A stretch of 64,000 bases of DNA, taken from contig NC_135776.1 in assembly GCF_028453695.1 (NCBI RefSeq), positions 13,586,663 to 13,650,662 of the forward strand. The letters run 5' to 3'. The notes below the pieces were generated by a model. That model searched no databases and was not told the origin of the DNA. It saw nothing but the letters and a program-made list of their open reading frames with translations. Below are positions 51,001-62,089 of the stretch, in pieces. Source of the stretch: Augochlora pura (taxonomy: Eukaryota > Arthropoda > Insecta > Hymenoptera > Halictidae). Within the stretch, counting starts at the first letter, position 1. Every line of letters begins with the position of its first letter. The translations under genes and the position numbers were made by a program.

Positions 51001-51329
51001 TTCAGGCACAGAGATAGTGTTCTTATGTCGTCGGAGCAAATACATTGCTATTTTTGATATGATATTTCACGTATTTTTCTAAACTGAATGTCGCGAGATA
51101 TAGGAATCGTTCATTTTGCAATCGCGGTTTGGATAAAACAAAGAGCAACCGAATCGCTATTTCGTCGATGGCAAATAAAATCGTTCTGCGATGCAAGTTC
51201 CGTGGATAATCCCTTCGTCGTTACGGGAAGATAGTCCGGAAAGCACAACTAGGACACACTCCATCAATTGAAGGAAGCTCGAAAGAGAAGGTTCGAAATT
51301 CTCTGTGCAAGTTGCACGTGGAACTTCAC
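48084..51329. other. Non-coding DNA
   Basis: No gene is seen. A 16-bp tandem repeat TTGACTATCTACTTGA (2.6 copies) lies at 49977-50017. The frames at 48835-49284, 49415-49708 and 49993-50247 show no domain. Confidence 0.5.
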
Positions 51330-51350
51330 GGCGCGGCGCGGCGCGGCGTT
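51330..51350. repeat. GGCGC short tandem run
   Basis: About four copies of a 5-bp GGCGC unit occur within an otherwise ordinary stretch. They are read through by frames on both strands (51264-51555), which I do not call as genes. Confidence 0.7.
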
Positions 51351-51693
51351 ACCTTTGGATCGACGTGAGACGCTCGTATTGAACGAACACGTTACGCACG
51401 ACTCAGAGTTTCTTGCACCGTCGAGGGACGTCTTCTCGACTACTTTCCTCAGCACTTTCAGCAGAACGTGTGCTCCTCGAAAGTTTGGCTATAACTTTAA
51501 ATATTTGAGAATGTACAGACTACACACCGCCAACCTTCTTCCGATAGACGAATGAGTCGTCTTTGTTCTTGGCGATTCTATTACCGTAGGGAATAACTAT
51601 GTTATTCCACGATGATATCCAGAGAACGGCCGTGCGTTCTGCCTAGACATAATGTGTACATGTTGAATCCTTGGAGAAGCCTTTCAGCAGAAT

Positions 51694-51715
51694 TCCAGAT
51701 AGCACAAAGACGTCT
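51694..51715 (+). repeat. GACGTC repeat copy 2, left part
   Basis: CCAGATAGCACAAAGACGTC matches the head of copy 1 (51694 on; compare minus strand of 16660-16672). The copy is interrupted immediately downstream by a TTAA element and resumes at 51990. Confidence 0.55.
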
Positions 51716-51989
51716 TTAACCCTTTCAGTACGAGCGCTCTGTCCACCGTGACACTCTCGCTGTACGAGGCGCTGCGTCGAAATTCGGACATGGTCAATCA
51801 TCCTCCTTAAGATTTTCCTAAGTGTTACATAACAACCGTGCTTGATAAGACAATGTTTGTTAACAAAACGTGTTGCTCGTCATTTTAATATTAAAAGATA
51901 CTTATTTTAAATTTTGTTATATATACCGTCATATACTATATCATCACATTGATGCCGGATATATCCGGCACTCGTACCGAAAAAGTTAA
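51716..51989. mobile_element. piggyBac-type TTAA MITE (274 bp)
   Basis: The left end TTAACCCTTTCAGTACGAG and the inverted right end (CTCGTACCGAAAAAGTTAA) are bounded by TTAA. The interior carries a second CTGTACGAG word and a perfect 16-bp palindrome GCCGGATATATCCGGC (51954-51969) next to the right end. It is inserted in a GACGTC repeat, with the TTAA of that repeat as target. There is no coding capacity. Confidence 0.8.
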
Positions 51990-52066
51990 GACGTCTCGAA
52001 GACTTCCAGTTTAGGGCGTACGACGTTCGGACCTAAAATGAAAGTAATATGGACGTCTTGAAGACG
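51990..52066 (+). repeat. GACGTC repeat copy 2, right part
   Basis: GACGTCTCGAAGACTTCC and GGACGTCTTGAAGACGCCC continue the repeat after the mobile-element insertion. The AAGACGTCTTTAA before the element and GACGTCTCG after it share the TTAA, as expected for insertion at a TTAA target. Confidence 0.55.
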
Positions 52067-52800
52067 CCCAATGCTTATTAGAATCTCACACGACAAACTC
52101 ATCTGAAATTAAGAAATAAAAGTATTTCAATATTAAAACTATCTAAAATAATGAATTAAATATTCGAAACACAGTGGCAGACGAAATCATTAATACAACA
52201 GGAATATAACGATCTGTTAACAACGTTGTTACATTTGATATTAAAATATTAGTTACTACTTCTATGGAAAAATATCTAACAGCGCAACTTTATAAACTTG
52301 GTATCTTTAATGCTATCGATTAGAGGTTTTATTGCGATCGATTTATTAGTGCCCTAGTCTTGCTAAAGTCAAATAATTTCAGATTATAATACATATATTT
52401 TAGCTGTCTCAAAACTAAATGAATCGGTATTTTTACTGTTTTTATTCGGAATCGTATACAGGTTTCTATAACTGCTCGGAGCTTATCAAAACGTAATACT
52501 CCCATAGTTCTCTGTCTTTATCAGATTGTATGACCTTTTCAGTCATATTTCTTGAGGGCATACACCACTATGCTCTTAGGAGAGCTCCGCGATGGTAAAC
52601 GAGTAAAACCTGAGCCCTTCTAGAATCACCAGATTCATAAATCTGGGTAGTCACTGTTTTTGCGACGAAGGTACGCTGCACGGGAAACTGTTTGAACTTG
52701 GAAAATGCCGCAGATTTTCCACAGATGCCGCAAGCCGTACGGTTCTGTTATTTATTCACTTTGCGATGAAAAGTGAATCGACGAAGACGAAATCAAAATC
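52067..52800. other. AT-rich non-coding DNA
   Basis: No gene, repeat or RNA is recognised. Confidence 0.6.
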
Positions 52801-53067
52801 TTAACACTTTACCGACCGGTTGTTCGGCTGTAAACATTTGCGTCATTACGGAGTAACTAAATGTGTTAACATTGCTGTTTCGTTTCGATAACATTAGCGT
52901 TAAAGAATATTTATTTTATTTTCCTTTTATTCTGCGTGAACTATATCTGGTGTTTAAAAAATTATATGATAATATTGGAGCTCACAGAGATGTGACGCAC
53001 AGATGATAAATTATTGGCTGCCATGGTGAAAAGCCGATTTATAGGCTACCGGTCGGTGAAATGTTAA
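52801..53067. mobile_element. piggyBac-type TTAA MITE (267 bp)
   Basis: The left end is TTAACACTTTACCGACCGGT; the right end on the other strand is TTAACATTTCACCGACCGGT. Eighteen of twenty terminal bases agree. Both ends carry TTAA. This is a separate subfamily from the CCCTTT ends. The interior is AT-rich and non-coding. Confidence 0.8.
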
Positions 53068-55439
53068 TTGAACTTCTTCCCGTGTTCATAAACCTTTACC
53101 ATTTCCTTTCTTACCTCGTTATATCATCTTTCGACCCTATTTAAATCCTACTTCCTCGCTCTATCAGAACTGAGGAATTGTTAAGATAGGTACATGCGCA
53201 TCAACGCGCACACTGCCAAAACTGCCGAAAAATCTGCATGCCGGAAGCTTCTAACCTAGGCGCAGGTGCGGCGTGTGTGTGCATCTCGTGGCTCACGGTA
53301 ACAATAAAGGCTCCAATGGAAATCTAAAAGCACATTGAGAACATCCGACGTCGACAGGTTCTGCGAGAAATCAAATAGGCTCACTGTAATTTACGGTAAA
53401 TACCATATATGACTCACCTAAAAGACATCGCGTGGACGAGGGATTGATATGGGACGATTACCAGCACTGTTTACGACATTTTCTCGAAAGAAAAATTGTG
53501 CGCATGCTGGAACTTATTATTCAGGTGAATAATTGAAATTAAACATTACTTGTGGTCAATTAATATTGCCAATTGTCGAGTGCATTGATGAGTAATTACG
53601 CAAACTGCTAAACAACCGGAGTAACAATAGCTGTGAGCTATTATGTCTAATGTTCCTTTTGTTCCCTTGGTATGGTCCTATGACAATCCGTCTGTGACTA
53701 ATAAATTATCTTGGCAAACTCTCCCGACACTATAGATGTTAATTCTATTTGTTAGTATAGAACAAATTCTACTTGTTAATACAGAACTCATTTCGACGTT
53801 TCCATCTCACAAGCATGCAATACCTTATCCGATTGTAAACTAAATCCTCCACTTCCGAAAGTTTATGCTACTCATTCGACATTCCCAGAAGTTTTGATGC
53901 AATTGCGTTCCGGAGCTTATTTTATTTTTACATTCCCAAGGTAGAACCGAGTTCCTGCACTTCCTTTCAGAGTTAGTTTTTCCGATTTCGTCTTAAATTT
54001 GTTATCCCCGTGCGTCAGTAGAAGCGAAAGGAAGCTAGAGCCAGAAATTCAAAAATGTTCCCGCCATAAACTGATTGGTAACTCTTCATTTCCATACTTC
54101 AGTAAAATTATTGGAAACAATTCGTACGAATTAATTGTCTCTCTCATAAATGCTCTCAATTATGCACTTTGGGATCATTTTTGTACGAGTATGATCTATA
54201 CATTAAATACATCATAGATTATATCCTTTATTTAAGAAATAATCTTGCAATAATCGTATGATAAGCAACATCTGGTTAACTTGCAAAGCAATTTGATTAT
54301 TTCATAAAATTGAGATTTTGATTGCTTAAAAAAAAGCGTCACTTCGTCTTTCTCTTTTAGGGGGATCCATGGTTACGAGGAATAAAGTAAATTAAAATCC
54401 TTCAAAAATATGTAAAATTCAACGATTGTCAATAGCAGTGCACGTGGTCACATGTGCAGGCTGCAATCAAGGCAAATGGAGATACAACGAAATCAATAAC
54501 AATTGTGTGTGGAGCACATTAATAGCTATGCTGCGATATTTATGCGATTATGGTACAGTAGAGCCTCCATGTTAGTATCAATTATAGTACAGTACAATAT
54601 TATAATAATATTAATGTAGTGTAGTATATATATTAGCATAATATTAATATTACATAATATAATATTAAGATATTATGTATATAAATAGATTAAATATTTA
54701 ATCTTCGGCATCATTCGGATAACCAAATCGATGCGCAACGATGATTCAGATAGCAGAGTTCCACCGACGATAGATACAATTGGCTACTGGTTGGAAACCT
54801 AGCACGCCCAAACGGCGTTCTACTGTAACGTTGCGTTCGCTCATTAAAGAAACTAATTAGCAGATTCGGCTGTATCCAAAACTAGCCCGATACTAAACAC
54901 AAAGGCGGAAGTAATCTTGCGGTGGAGATGAAAAAAACATTCCGTGATCCAATAATTCGCGGAAACGATGCCGGGTTCTATAAATTCTCGGCTCACCGTC
55001 GGATTTGTAGGAAATCTCATGTCGAAATACAATTCGTCGTCGAGCCATGGAAGAATTAATCGCTACTCCGAAACGAGCTGAAAGAGTTTTCTCCTGTTTC
55101 CACGAGTTTTCACCGCGTGAGACATGTTGCCTGCGGCGTATTTGCCAGGTTTCTTTGTGATGGATTCTATCGCTGTCGTGCAAATTCCAGTACCCTGCTC
55201 GCCGTGCATTCTATCAAGCGGGCAAGCATGATTGCAGCGATCAAAAATTGGAAACTGAACGCGATTAGGATTCGACGCGACACGAATGTCGGAACGGAAT
55301 TATAATACTCTCGGATTGCAACAGGACATGCATGATATTCAATAATTGAGTTCGATGACAACGACGATCATGAAATAATCTTGAAAGAAGGCTAATAATA
55401 ATAATTCCACCTTCGCCGTTTTCCTTTGTTCTTCAGTGC
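53068..55439. other. Non-coding DNA
   Basis: No gene is seen. AT-rich low-complexity sequence occupies 54580-54700. Frames at 53999-54217, 54893-55183, 55117-55305 and 55167-55361 overlap on both strands without a domain. Confidence 0.5.
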
Positions 55440-55536
55440 TAACAGAGACACCTAAGTATTCCCTTTTTCGAGACATATTCTGTATATGATACAGTCATAA
55501 TTTAGCGTGTCTCGTTACAGTATGGCAAGGGGTTAA
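55440..55536 (-). mobile_element. Partial TTAA element with internal inverted repeat
   Basis: The right end GGCAAGGGGTTAA (TTAA at 55533-55536) is a CCCCTTGCC-type TTAA terminus. Just inside it, GTGTCTCGTTA (55507-55517) pairs with TAACAGAGACAC (55440-55451), 11 of 12 bases. The outer left TTAA end is not visible, so the copy is probably truncated. Confidence 0.4.
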
Positions 55537-56279
55537 ACCATTTCCTTTCCATTCTAGATAAACGACACCGTTTCCTTCCTTCTAAATTCTTCTTAGCTGC
55601 GTCCGTTCTTTCTGCGACGACATAGCCGAACACTGGCAACGATCATAGCTAAGACAGCCGTTTCAAACGAAGAATAGGAAACCCGCGTAACATCAGGCAC
55701 AGACCATTAGAACTAAGCTCCGCCTGTGGCACAGGGCGGCGTATCAAGGTGTATTCAGGTTACGCCGGGAAACGTAGTCGCCATTAACACTGATACTTTC
55801 GCCAAGATGTTGGCTTTCCAAATGCTCGCTCGTTCTCAACGAACAAAAAAAAACCAAAAGTAAGTTCATCCGGCCGTTAGTGTATTCACTTGCGTAGAGC
55901 ACTAACGTATCAGTGAAAATGCTTTCCCTTTTTATTTTTACGGTGATCGTTTCCTTTATGCATTCCCCGAACTCGCTTCCCCGTGTTTTCTTATCTAGTG
56001 GAACGTCGATTAAGCGAACTAATATAGGGCAGTATAATTCCAGCAGCACATTCCTCACAATTGATTATTCATTATATGGTGCTAAATTATGTTATATTGC
56101 ATATGTTAATATAATGATAAATATAATATTAATAAAATATCTATATCAATATAATATAATTTGATATAGTAAGTGAACCTAAAATTTGACTTACGTGTGA
56201 CGTGATACTGTACGGAGAAACAATATTTCTATAGGAAATATTAACAATGATTCTAGATATTTTTTCATATCTCGTGGTT
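55537..56279. other. Non-coding DNA
   Basis: No gene is seen. AT repeats occupy 56085-56165. The 104-codon minus frame at 55744-56058 has no recognisable family. Confidence 0.5.
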
Positions 56280-57450
56280 ATTGTCAGCGAGTTCTGGTAG
56301 GCGAAAGCACGGCCGCGAACGCGCGATATCCGAAATCAGTTAAATCCGAATGCAGGCGTCTATCTGTTTCCGCAAATAAGAGTTCTTAACCGAATTTGTT
56401 ATGCAATCTGAATTTACCCGTAGGAAATCCATTAGTTTGCCCGTGCTCGAACCCGAATCACAAACGTGTCCTGCATAAATAATTTTTTCCCGAAAAATGT
56501 TTCAAGGAACGCGAAAGAGACGCGGCCGCGTCGAAACACTGGCAGCGTCCGGCATTAAAATGCAAATAGAAAAATTAAATTGCGCTTCTAATCCCGCGTA
56601 TTAAAAGTCCGGCTTAATCCCAGGGCGCATATATTGCGGAATGGAATGGTTAAAAGGGCACCGCGGCGGGCGCCGTTAACTTTTTTTTTCGTCGCTCGGT
56701 GAACGATCGGCGCGTTTCGTTAAATTAATTAAAATCGGTTGCCGCTCGACGAAACTGACTAATGACGAACGTACCTCGGCTACGGTTTGCGCATTCATTA
56801 ACCAACGACGAAACTTCCGTAAAGATGGCACCGGGCGAGCGCGCGCTCTCTCGCGCACACCCGAGCGCAATTGCGCAGAATTTCCGCCAACGTTCCTATA
56901 TTGAATAATTAAACGTGCTCGTAAGAGCCGGGCAAAAGTGGTCCCCAGCTTCGAGGCCATTACCGACTGGAGAACAGGCAACTCGAGATACTCGTCGCGG
57001 CTGTCGTTACAGAAATTTATGTAACTTTCATACTAATGAGACAAAGGGACTCGACAAAGCTGGGTCACCTTTTGGAGACGTCTTACAAACAGGACATTTG
57101 ACTTTGAAAGGCGAATGCTTCTCTAACATTAGCGTCGTATAACCGGCAACCTGGAAAAGCTTCTATTCCGTTTCTTTGTTCGCGCCGGCTTGATGCATGG
57201 CACGGCCCTCGCGTAATTAAAAGAACCAATTAACTTACTCATTGGGAAACTGAGAGCTCTTTTTCGTTAAATTGACCGTTTCGTGAAATCGCGAGCCGAT
57301 CTTATCATCGGCGTTTAACAGGTACCAAGATTTTTCGAGCTGCTTGAAACAGAGATTAAAAAGGATGTAACCGTTTCAAACTGTTCGAGCAAGAGTACCT
57401 ATTACGGAACGCTCTTTGCGCGGTTATCGTCGGTTTTATTAAAACTTGAC
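56280..57450. promoter_or_regulatory. CpG-rich candidate regulatory block
   Basis: This is a 1.2-kb GC- and CpG-rich plateau without a credible gene. It holds an exact octamer ATGCAAAT (56560-56567), two TAATCCC words (56589-56595, 56615-56621; the Otx/Bicoid-type core) within 62 bases, and TAATTAAAA-type homeodomain strings near 56730. Frames of 75 and 101 codons overlap on opposite strands. Enhancer function is inference from composition and short motifs. Confidence 0.28.
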
Positions 57451-58644
57451 ACTATTATTGTTGAATATTTATGCTACTGTTAGATTCATATTTCTAGATA
57501 ACGTAATAAACTTCGAAGTACATATTCGTTTAATATGGACAGAAAATAATATCATTAAAATGGTAAAGTACGAGCATGTTACAATTATGGTACATCGACC
57601 CTAATTTAAATGTTTATAATATGAAAAATAATATATTACTTGATTATACTTGAAAATCAAGGTTGAATGGTCAAATTAAATAAAGTATAGGACTCATTGT
57701 AAGAATCACAAGCTTGCGTCAACTGAGGGTGACAAAGTTATGATATACGTACACGCCAATTTTACATTAATAAATTGCAAAATCGATATTGAACCGCGTA
57801 ATTCTATTTACGACGCTATTTGTAATGCAACGTAAGTCCCATCATTCGATCGTCGAATCGAATAAATCTGTTCGGTTATGAAAGATGGAAGAAAGTTCGT
57901 CGAATAGTTGGGCGCTAGATTAAAATAGTTTGAAGCAGCACTTTCGGGTGTAATTCCAAATGAAAATTATTATAGGAAAGATAGTGAACACGTATCGGGG
58001 GGCTCTAAAAGCGGGAGCAGGAAATTCATTCTATTCAGGAATGGAATTTCCTGTAGATTCTTTGAGAGTTCGGGAACGGTCGATTGGAAGGCAACGCGGA
58101 AGAAAGGCGCATGTAAATTTCTCTTAAACGCATCGTCCGAATCACCGTCAGCTCTCGCCACGACCAAAAATTTACATAGAAACTCGGCGTTAAGTCAATT
58201 CCCGGGAGCACGATTCCTGCGATCGAGCGAAAAAACCTCCGGCCATCTCCCTCTTTGAGAGTCAGTCGTAAAGAAAAAAATAAGAGCGGTTCAAAGGAGA
58301 TCTTTATAAGCATTACGTGTGGGACTGTAAGTCTGGAGCATGTGGGGCACCCTTGTCTCTTTGGCTGGAACACGTATTCACCATGACGAATGACCAATGA
58401 CAATTAAACTATTTGTACATCTCTCGAGTTTCATACCGGGCCCAAATTCGGTAGTCTGAACGCATAGGATAACGTTATATTCTATACGTTAAATATAAAT
58501 TAATGTATAACAAATATAATAATGTATAAATTTTTTGTAGTTCCATTTCGTATATTTTACATTTGCCGGTGCTTATTCCATTAAATTCCTGTGCTACAAA
58601 TGGGATTTTCATAAATTAAATAAATAAAATCTTGAATAAGAAAA
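57451..58644. other. AT-rich non-coding DNA
   Basis: No gene is seen. The 122-codon minus frame at 58035-58403 overlaps a 65-codon frame in another register and shows no domain. Confidence 0.5.
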
Positions 58645-58730
58645 GCGTCACCCATATTTGGGTGGCGGGGCCCCCCCGCAGAATCATACCTGTGGGTGAG
58701 ATATGGGTGACGCGGCGACGAACGTGTTAA
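58645..58730 (-). mobile_element. Nested hairpin at a TTAA element end
   Basis: Perfect 13-bp arms GCGTCACCCATAT (58645-58657) and ATATGGGTGACGC (58701-58713) enclose a second, smaller CACCC/GGGTG palindrome (58649-58664) and a GGGGCCCCCCC tract. The right side continues GGCGACGAACGTGTTAA, a TTAA terminus (58727-58730) like the CACNTT-type end at 52801. The other terminus is not visible. I read it as one end of a TTAA element with a strong foldback. Confidence 0.45.
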
Positions 58731-60023
58731 AGCGAAATAATTTATTTAAGTCTGTACCGAGTAATCTAAGTAAGTCCTTCTTTAATTTTGCATCCTTTAT
58801 GTAGAGTGACCCTAATATTCGAACACCTTTTAACAACAACTATTTTCGAATTTGACTAAACGATGTGAAATTTGTTTAAATGATAAAGGAACTGATCTAC
58901 TATATAACAACTAGAATACTTTTGTAAAACTATCGCAAGTGCTTGAAACATCGTAGGACACCCGGTGTATATTAAAGCTATGGGAAGATTTAGCTGAAAA
59001 ATCATTCCGTTCAACTGCTCTCGGATCTCAAATTCTTTTCATCCTCTTTGCCAGTGTAGCCGCGATGATGAAATCTTCGGTGCTACGAAATACATAAAAG
59101 TGAAACGAGGCTGCCGATTTTTTAACTTGTTCATCTAGAGTGCATTCGGCAGGATGCACCTGCTGCCTCAGTTCAATCTTAGGAGCGAGCTTCGGTAGCT
59201 CGAAGAAATCCTAACAGAGTGCGAATATTTCATCGATCCGCTAAACGTATTCCAGATTTAACGTTATAATAATATTACGTTAACACCATACTATTAATCT
59301 ACAACCTTATAAATTAATATATACGTTCTAATATGTATTAATATATGTTTTATATCTTATCAAGACGTCTCACATCGATACGTAAAAATTAGGATCTTTA
59401 TTAAAATATTATTTTGAAATCTACCGAATCCTGATTGCCCCCAAGAATTTCATTTTTGCCCACTTGGGGTAGATTATCTCAGTTCGTCGCACTCCCGGAT
59501 AAAGGATATCCGTGTAAAGGAGTTTCTATTGCATCCGAAATGTGCTTCGTCCACCGTAGAATTTGAGGAACATAATTATGGTATCCTAAAAAGTGTAGTA
59601 AAACGGAACTCAATTGTAGAAAATTTAATATCATAGGCGTCGTCGCCTTGCATTTTAAACTCGATCTCAATAAAATTATGGCGTACAATGTACTTCTCCG
59701 AAAAAGAGATCGGCAAAAAGAAACAAAGAATCGTCCCGTCTTGCCGTCACCTAACAAAGAGCAGACGTTTTCAAAGACTTCCACGGATGCAGAATTGATC
59801 ACTTGTTGAAGCAGTGTTGGCGAGCTGAAATGGCAGTTCTAACGCTCCTGATGCAAAGAGGTGTTCAAGGATGAAGACGAACGAAGGGATCTTCCTCGTT
59901 ATTAATAGTCAACCATTCTCTATCTACTTGAACAGAGCCTGGGTAATGTAAAAACATCTTACCTCTCAATTTCTACGGTCTCGAAGCGAAAAACTACTTA
60001 ATGAATTTCTCTGCTTATTTTTA
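58731..60023. other. Non-coding DNA
   Basis: No gene is seen. AGTGACCCTAATATTCGAACACC (58806 on) and GGACACCCGGTGTA (58952 on) could be ends of a decayed small element. The 107-codon minus frame at 59479-59802 is unrecognised. Confidence 0.5.
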
Positions 60024-60050
60024 TACAGTCCGTTTAAAAATATATACCGC
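60024..60050 (+). mobile_element. Tc1-like terminus, solo
   Basis: ACAGTCCGTTTAAAAATATA followed by TACCGC is similar to the ends at 18583 and 60639. It is preceded by a TATA-rich flank. No partner end was found. Confidence 0.3.
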
Positions 60051-60638
60051 AAGTAAGACTACCAGATAACGATGAAACTAGTTACGGTACTTTAAATAAT
60101 TACACCTGACCGCGCGTTAATTAATCTTAGGGGGCAGTCTAATGACAAGCTGCAAAACAATCTCCTTATATTTTCTTGAATAATATAGATTTACGAATTC
60201 GGTTAATTATTTGTTAATCACAGATGTAAAGTCCATAGAACGTGCTGCTTTATATCGAATAAATAAAATGATATATACAACTAACACCTAATTACAGCGT
60301 ATTCGTGATTTTTCAGTGCTATAAACATGCTTAAAGTTTCATTATAATCACGAGTTGGACGATGTCTCATAATTCTCGTGCTGCCGTAATTGTGCGGCGC
60401 AGGTTTAATCCCTTAAGATACTAAATACGCTTGTCAGTGCACACGGCATTGGCTACGTCAATCATAGGATTGCAATCATCTAGCATATTCATTCTGGCTC
60501 GCTAGTAATGTGGTTGTTACGACAAAAATTCGGCAAGAGAGCTTCAATCGCCATAGAAATTTGACTCTCTATACGAACTCGTTGAGTCTTTTTCCCAAAC
60601 ATTTTTCGTGTGATTAAAACCTACGGCACTATTGACGC
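60051..60638. other. AT-rich non-coding DNA
   Basis: No gene, repeat or RNA is recognised between the two Tc1-like ends. The two ends are in the same orientation, so they do not bound one element. Confidence 0.5.
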
Positions 60639-60740
60639 ACAGTCGTGGACAAATATGTGCGGCATACTTGTAAAACAAAATAGCTACTACTAAATTCAGC
60701 TTTGAACCAGTCGAATTCTTGTTTCAGATGCTACAATACC
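60639..60740 (+). mobile_element. Tc1-like left end
   Basis: ACAGTCGTGGACAAATATGT followed by GCGGCATACTTG begins here. The following AAAATAGCTACTACTAAATT and AACCAGTCGAATTCTTG strings fit the subterminal part of Tc1-like elements as I know them from Hymenoptera. No transposase and no right end are visible. Confidence 0.4.
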
Positions 60741-61199
60741 TGGCTATCTAGTCTATAAGTTATATAGTTAAATGCTATATAAAAACAGAAGTTGAAGAAC
60801 GCGACGTTCTTATTTTTCCTATCATCCCACGCAGCTGTAACGTTTACAGAAAATTGTTTACGCGTCGTCCAGCCGGTCCGTTCGATCCTCTAAAAAATTC
60901 AGAACGTTCGATAGAACTTTAGAAACGTTATTGCATTTCAAAATGAGTTCACGTTGGATGTGATCAATGCATCGCGTTTGCGTGAATTATTCAGCCTAGC
61001 TGTATCGAAAATTAAAATTTAATCGAGAGGCCAATTCTGCGTAGAACGACCAAATCGAATATTAACGTTCGATAACTATATTCAATTAAATATAGAAATG
61101 CTGCAAGGCTGAAGTTTTCCAGTTCGACAATCTCATAAGAAATTTATTAAACTATCAGCGATTTACTATATCACCGATGCCATGATTCATGCATGCAAC
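60741..61199. other. AT-rich non-coding DNA
   Basis: No gene, repeat or RNA is recognised. Confidence 0.55.
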
Positions 61200-61570
61200 G
61201 AGAGCGCTCGAGAGGATAGCAATTCGAAAATCGTGTCCGAAATTTCCGGAGCCGGACGTGTCAATGAAAATAAATCCTCGCTACGCATTAAGTGAAAGTT
61301 AGCATTTCACCGGCAACGACGTGTCGCTTCTCTCGCCGCTGCTTTAATCGTTATTGATTTCCTCGGCGGCTGGTGGCGAAAAACGTCCTGTAAACCAGCG
61401 CGGCGCAATTTCAAGGAAACTGTACGCGAATGCCACGGCATGCAGACTACACGAACCGCTAATAATTCCTTGTTCTCATGCAGGAATAGTCACGGCGTAA
61501 AAAGTACGCCGGTAATGCGAGGGAACTACTAAAGCTGGAATAACGTAGCACACCATGACACTTAACTCAC
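61200..61570. promoter_or_regulatory. CpG-rich block, possible untranslated exon
   Basis: GC and CpG rise here. A perfect CGGCGTA/TACGCCG hairpin with a five-base loop lies at 61493-61511. A TTGTTCTCATGCAG string ending near 61483 looks like a splice acceptor, but no coding frame or donor confirms it. Confidence 0.2.
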
Positions 61571-61734
61571 CGTCGTCGCGGTGTCGTCAAGGGAGCACGT
61601 GGAACCAGCAACTCCGGTGAAGCGCAACAAATACACACACAAACACACAAAACCACGTACAACCATACACGCACAGTGGGCTGAGATTTCAACACACCGA
61701 TCACTCCTTACGCACACGAATATTCTAACCTATA
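61571..61734. other. Non-coding DNA, CA-rich
   Basis: ACACAC-rich sequence lies at 61632-61690. Weak similarity of 61698-61735 to the tandem duplication downstream suggests a possible third, older unit. The 72-codon frame at 61581-61799 runs into the duplication and is not called. Confidence 0.4.
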
Positions 61735-62060
61735 AGGTCCCAAAAATCACAAACAGACGCATCTTTCGATCCGTTGCAGATAGTTACAAATCTGTCTAAA
61801 TCTACACCTCGAACATGTGAAAGTATACACCTTGTTATAACCTTAAAGAACACCCAAGTTAGTTCTACTAAATCATACCATAAATTCTAACAAGTCCCAA
61901 AAATAGAACCATCGCAAACAGGCGCATCCTTCGACGCGTCACAAATTGTTAATAAATTCTGTTTGGGCCCACCACCAGACACGTGCAATTACACACTTTG
62001 TCGCGACCAAAAGAGGTACACGAATCAGTTCTATTGTTAAATTAATACACTAAATGAGTC
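61735..62060 (+). repeat. Diverged tandem duplication, about 160-bp unit
   Basis: Unit 1 (about 61738-61892) and unit 2 (about 61893-62060) share, in order, TCCCAAAAAT, CAAACAG(A/G)CGCATC(T/C)TTCGA, a CACAAAT or TACAAAT word, TACACC(TT)TGT and AGTTCTA followed by AAAT. Similarity is patchy with small indels, so the duplication is old. No function is evident. Confidence 0.55.
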
Positions 62061-62089
62061 CTAATAGATTAATGAATAATAGATCGGCG

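Noticed and set aside
56438..56460. tRNA B-box-like string on the minus strand
   Set aside because: The upstream sequence does not supply an A-box or pairing arms.
58035..58403. 122-codon minus-strand frame
   Set aside because: It overlaps another frame, has no domain, and its composition is not distinct from its flanks.
58645..58713. microRNA precursor
   Set aside because: The stem is short (13 bp) with a nested palindrome and a C-tract loop, and it adjoins a mobile-element terminus. It matches no microRNA I know.
60024..60663. One Tc1 element bounded by the two ends
   Set aside because: Both ends point the same way, so they cannot be the inverted termini of a single element.
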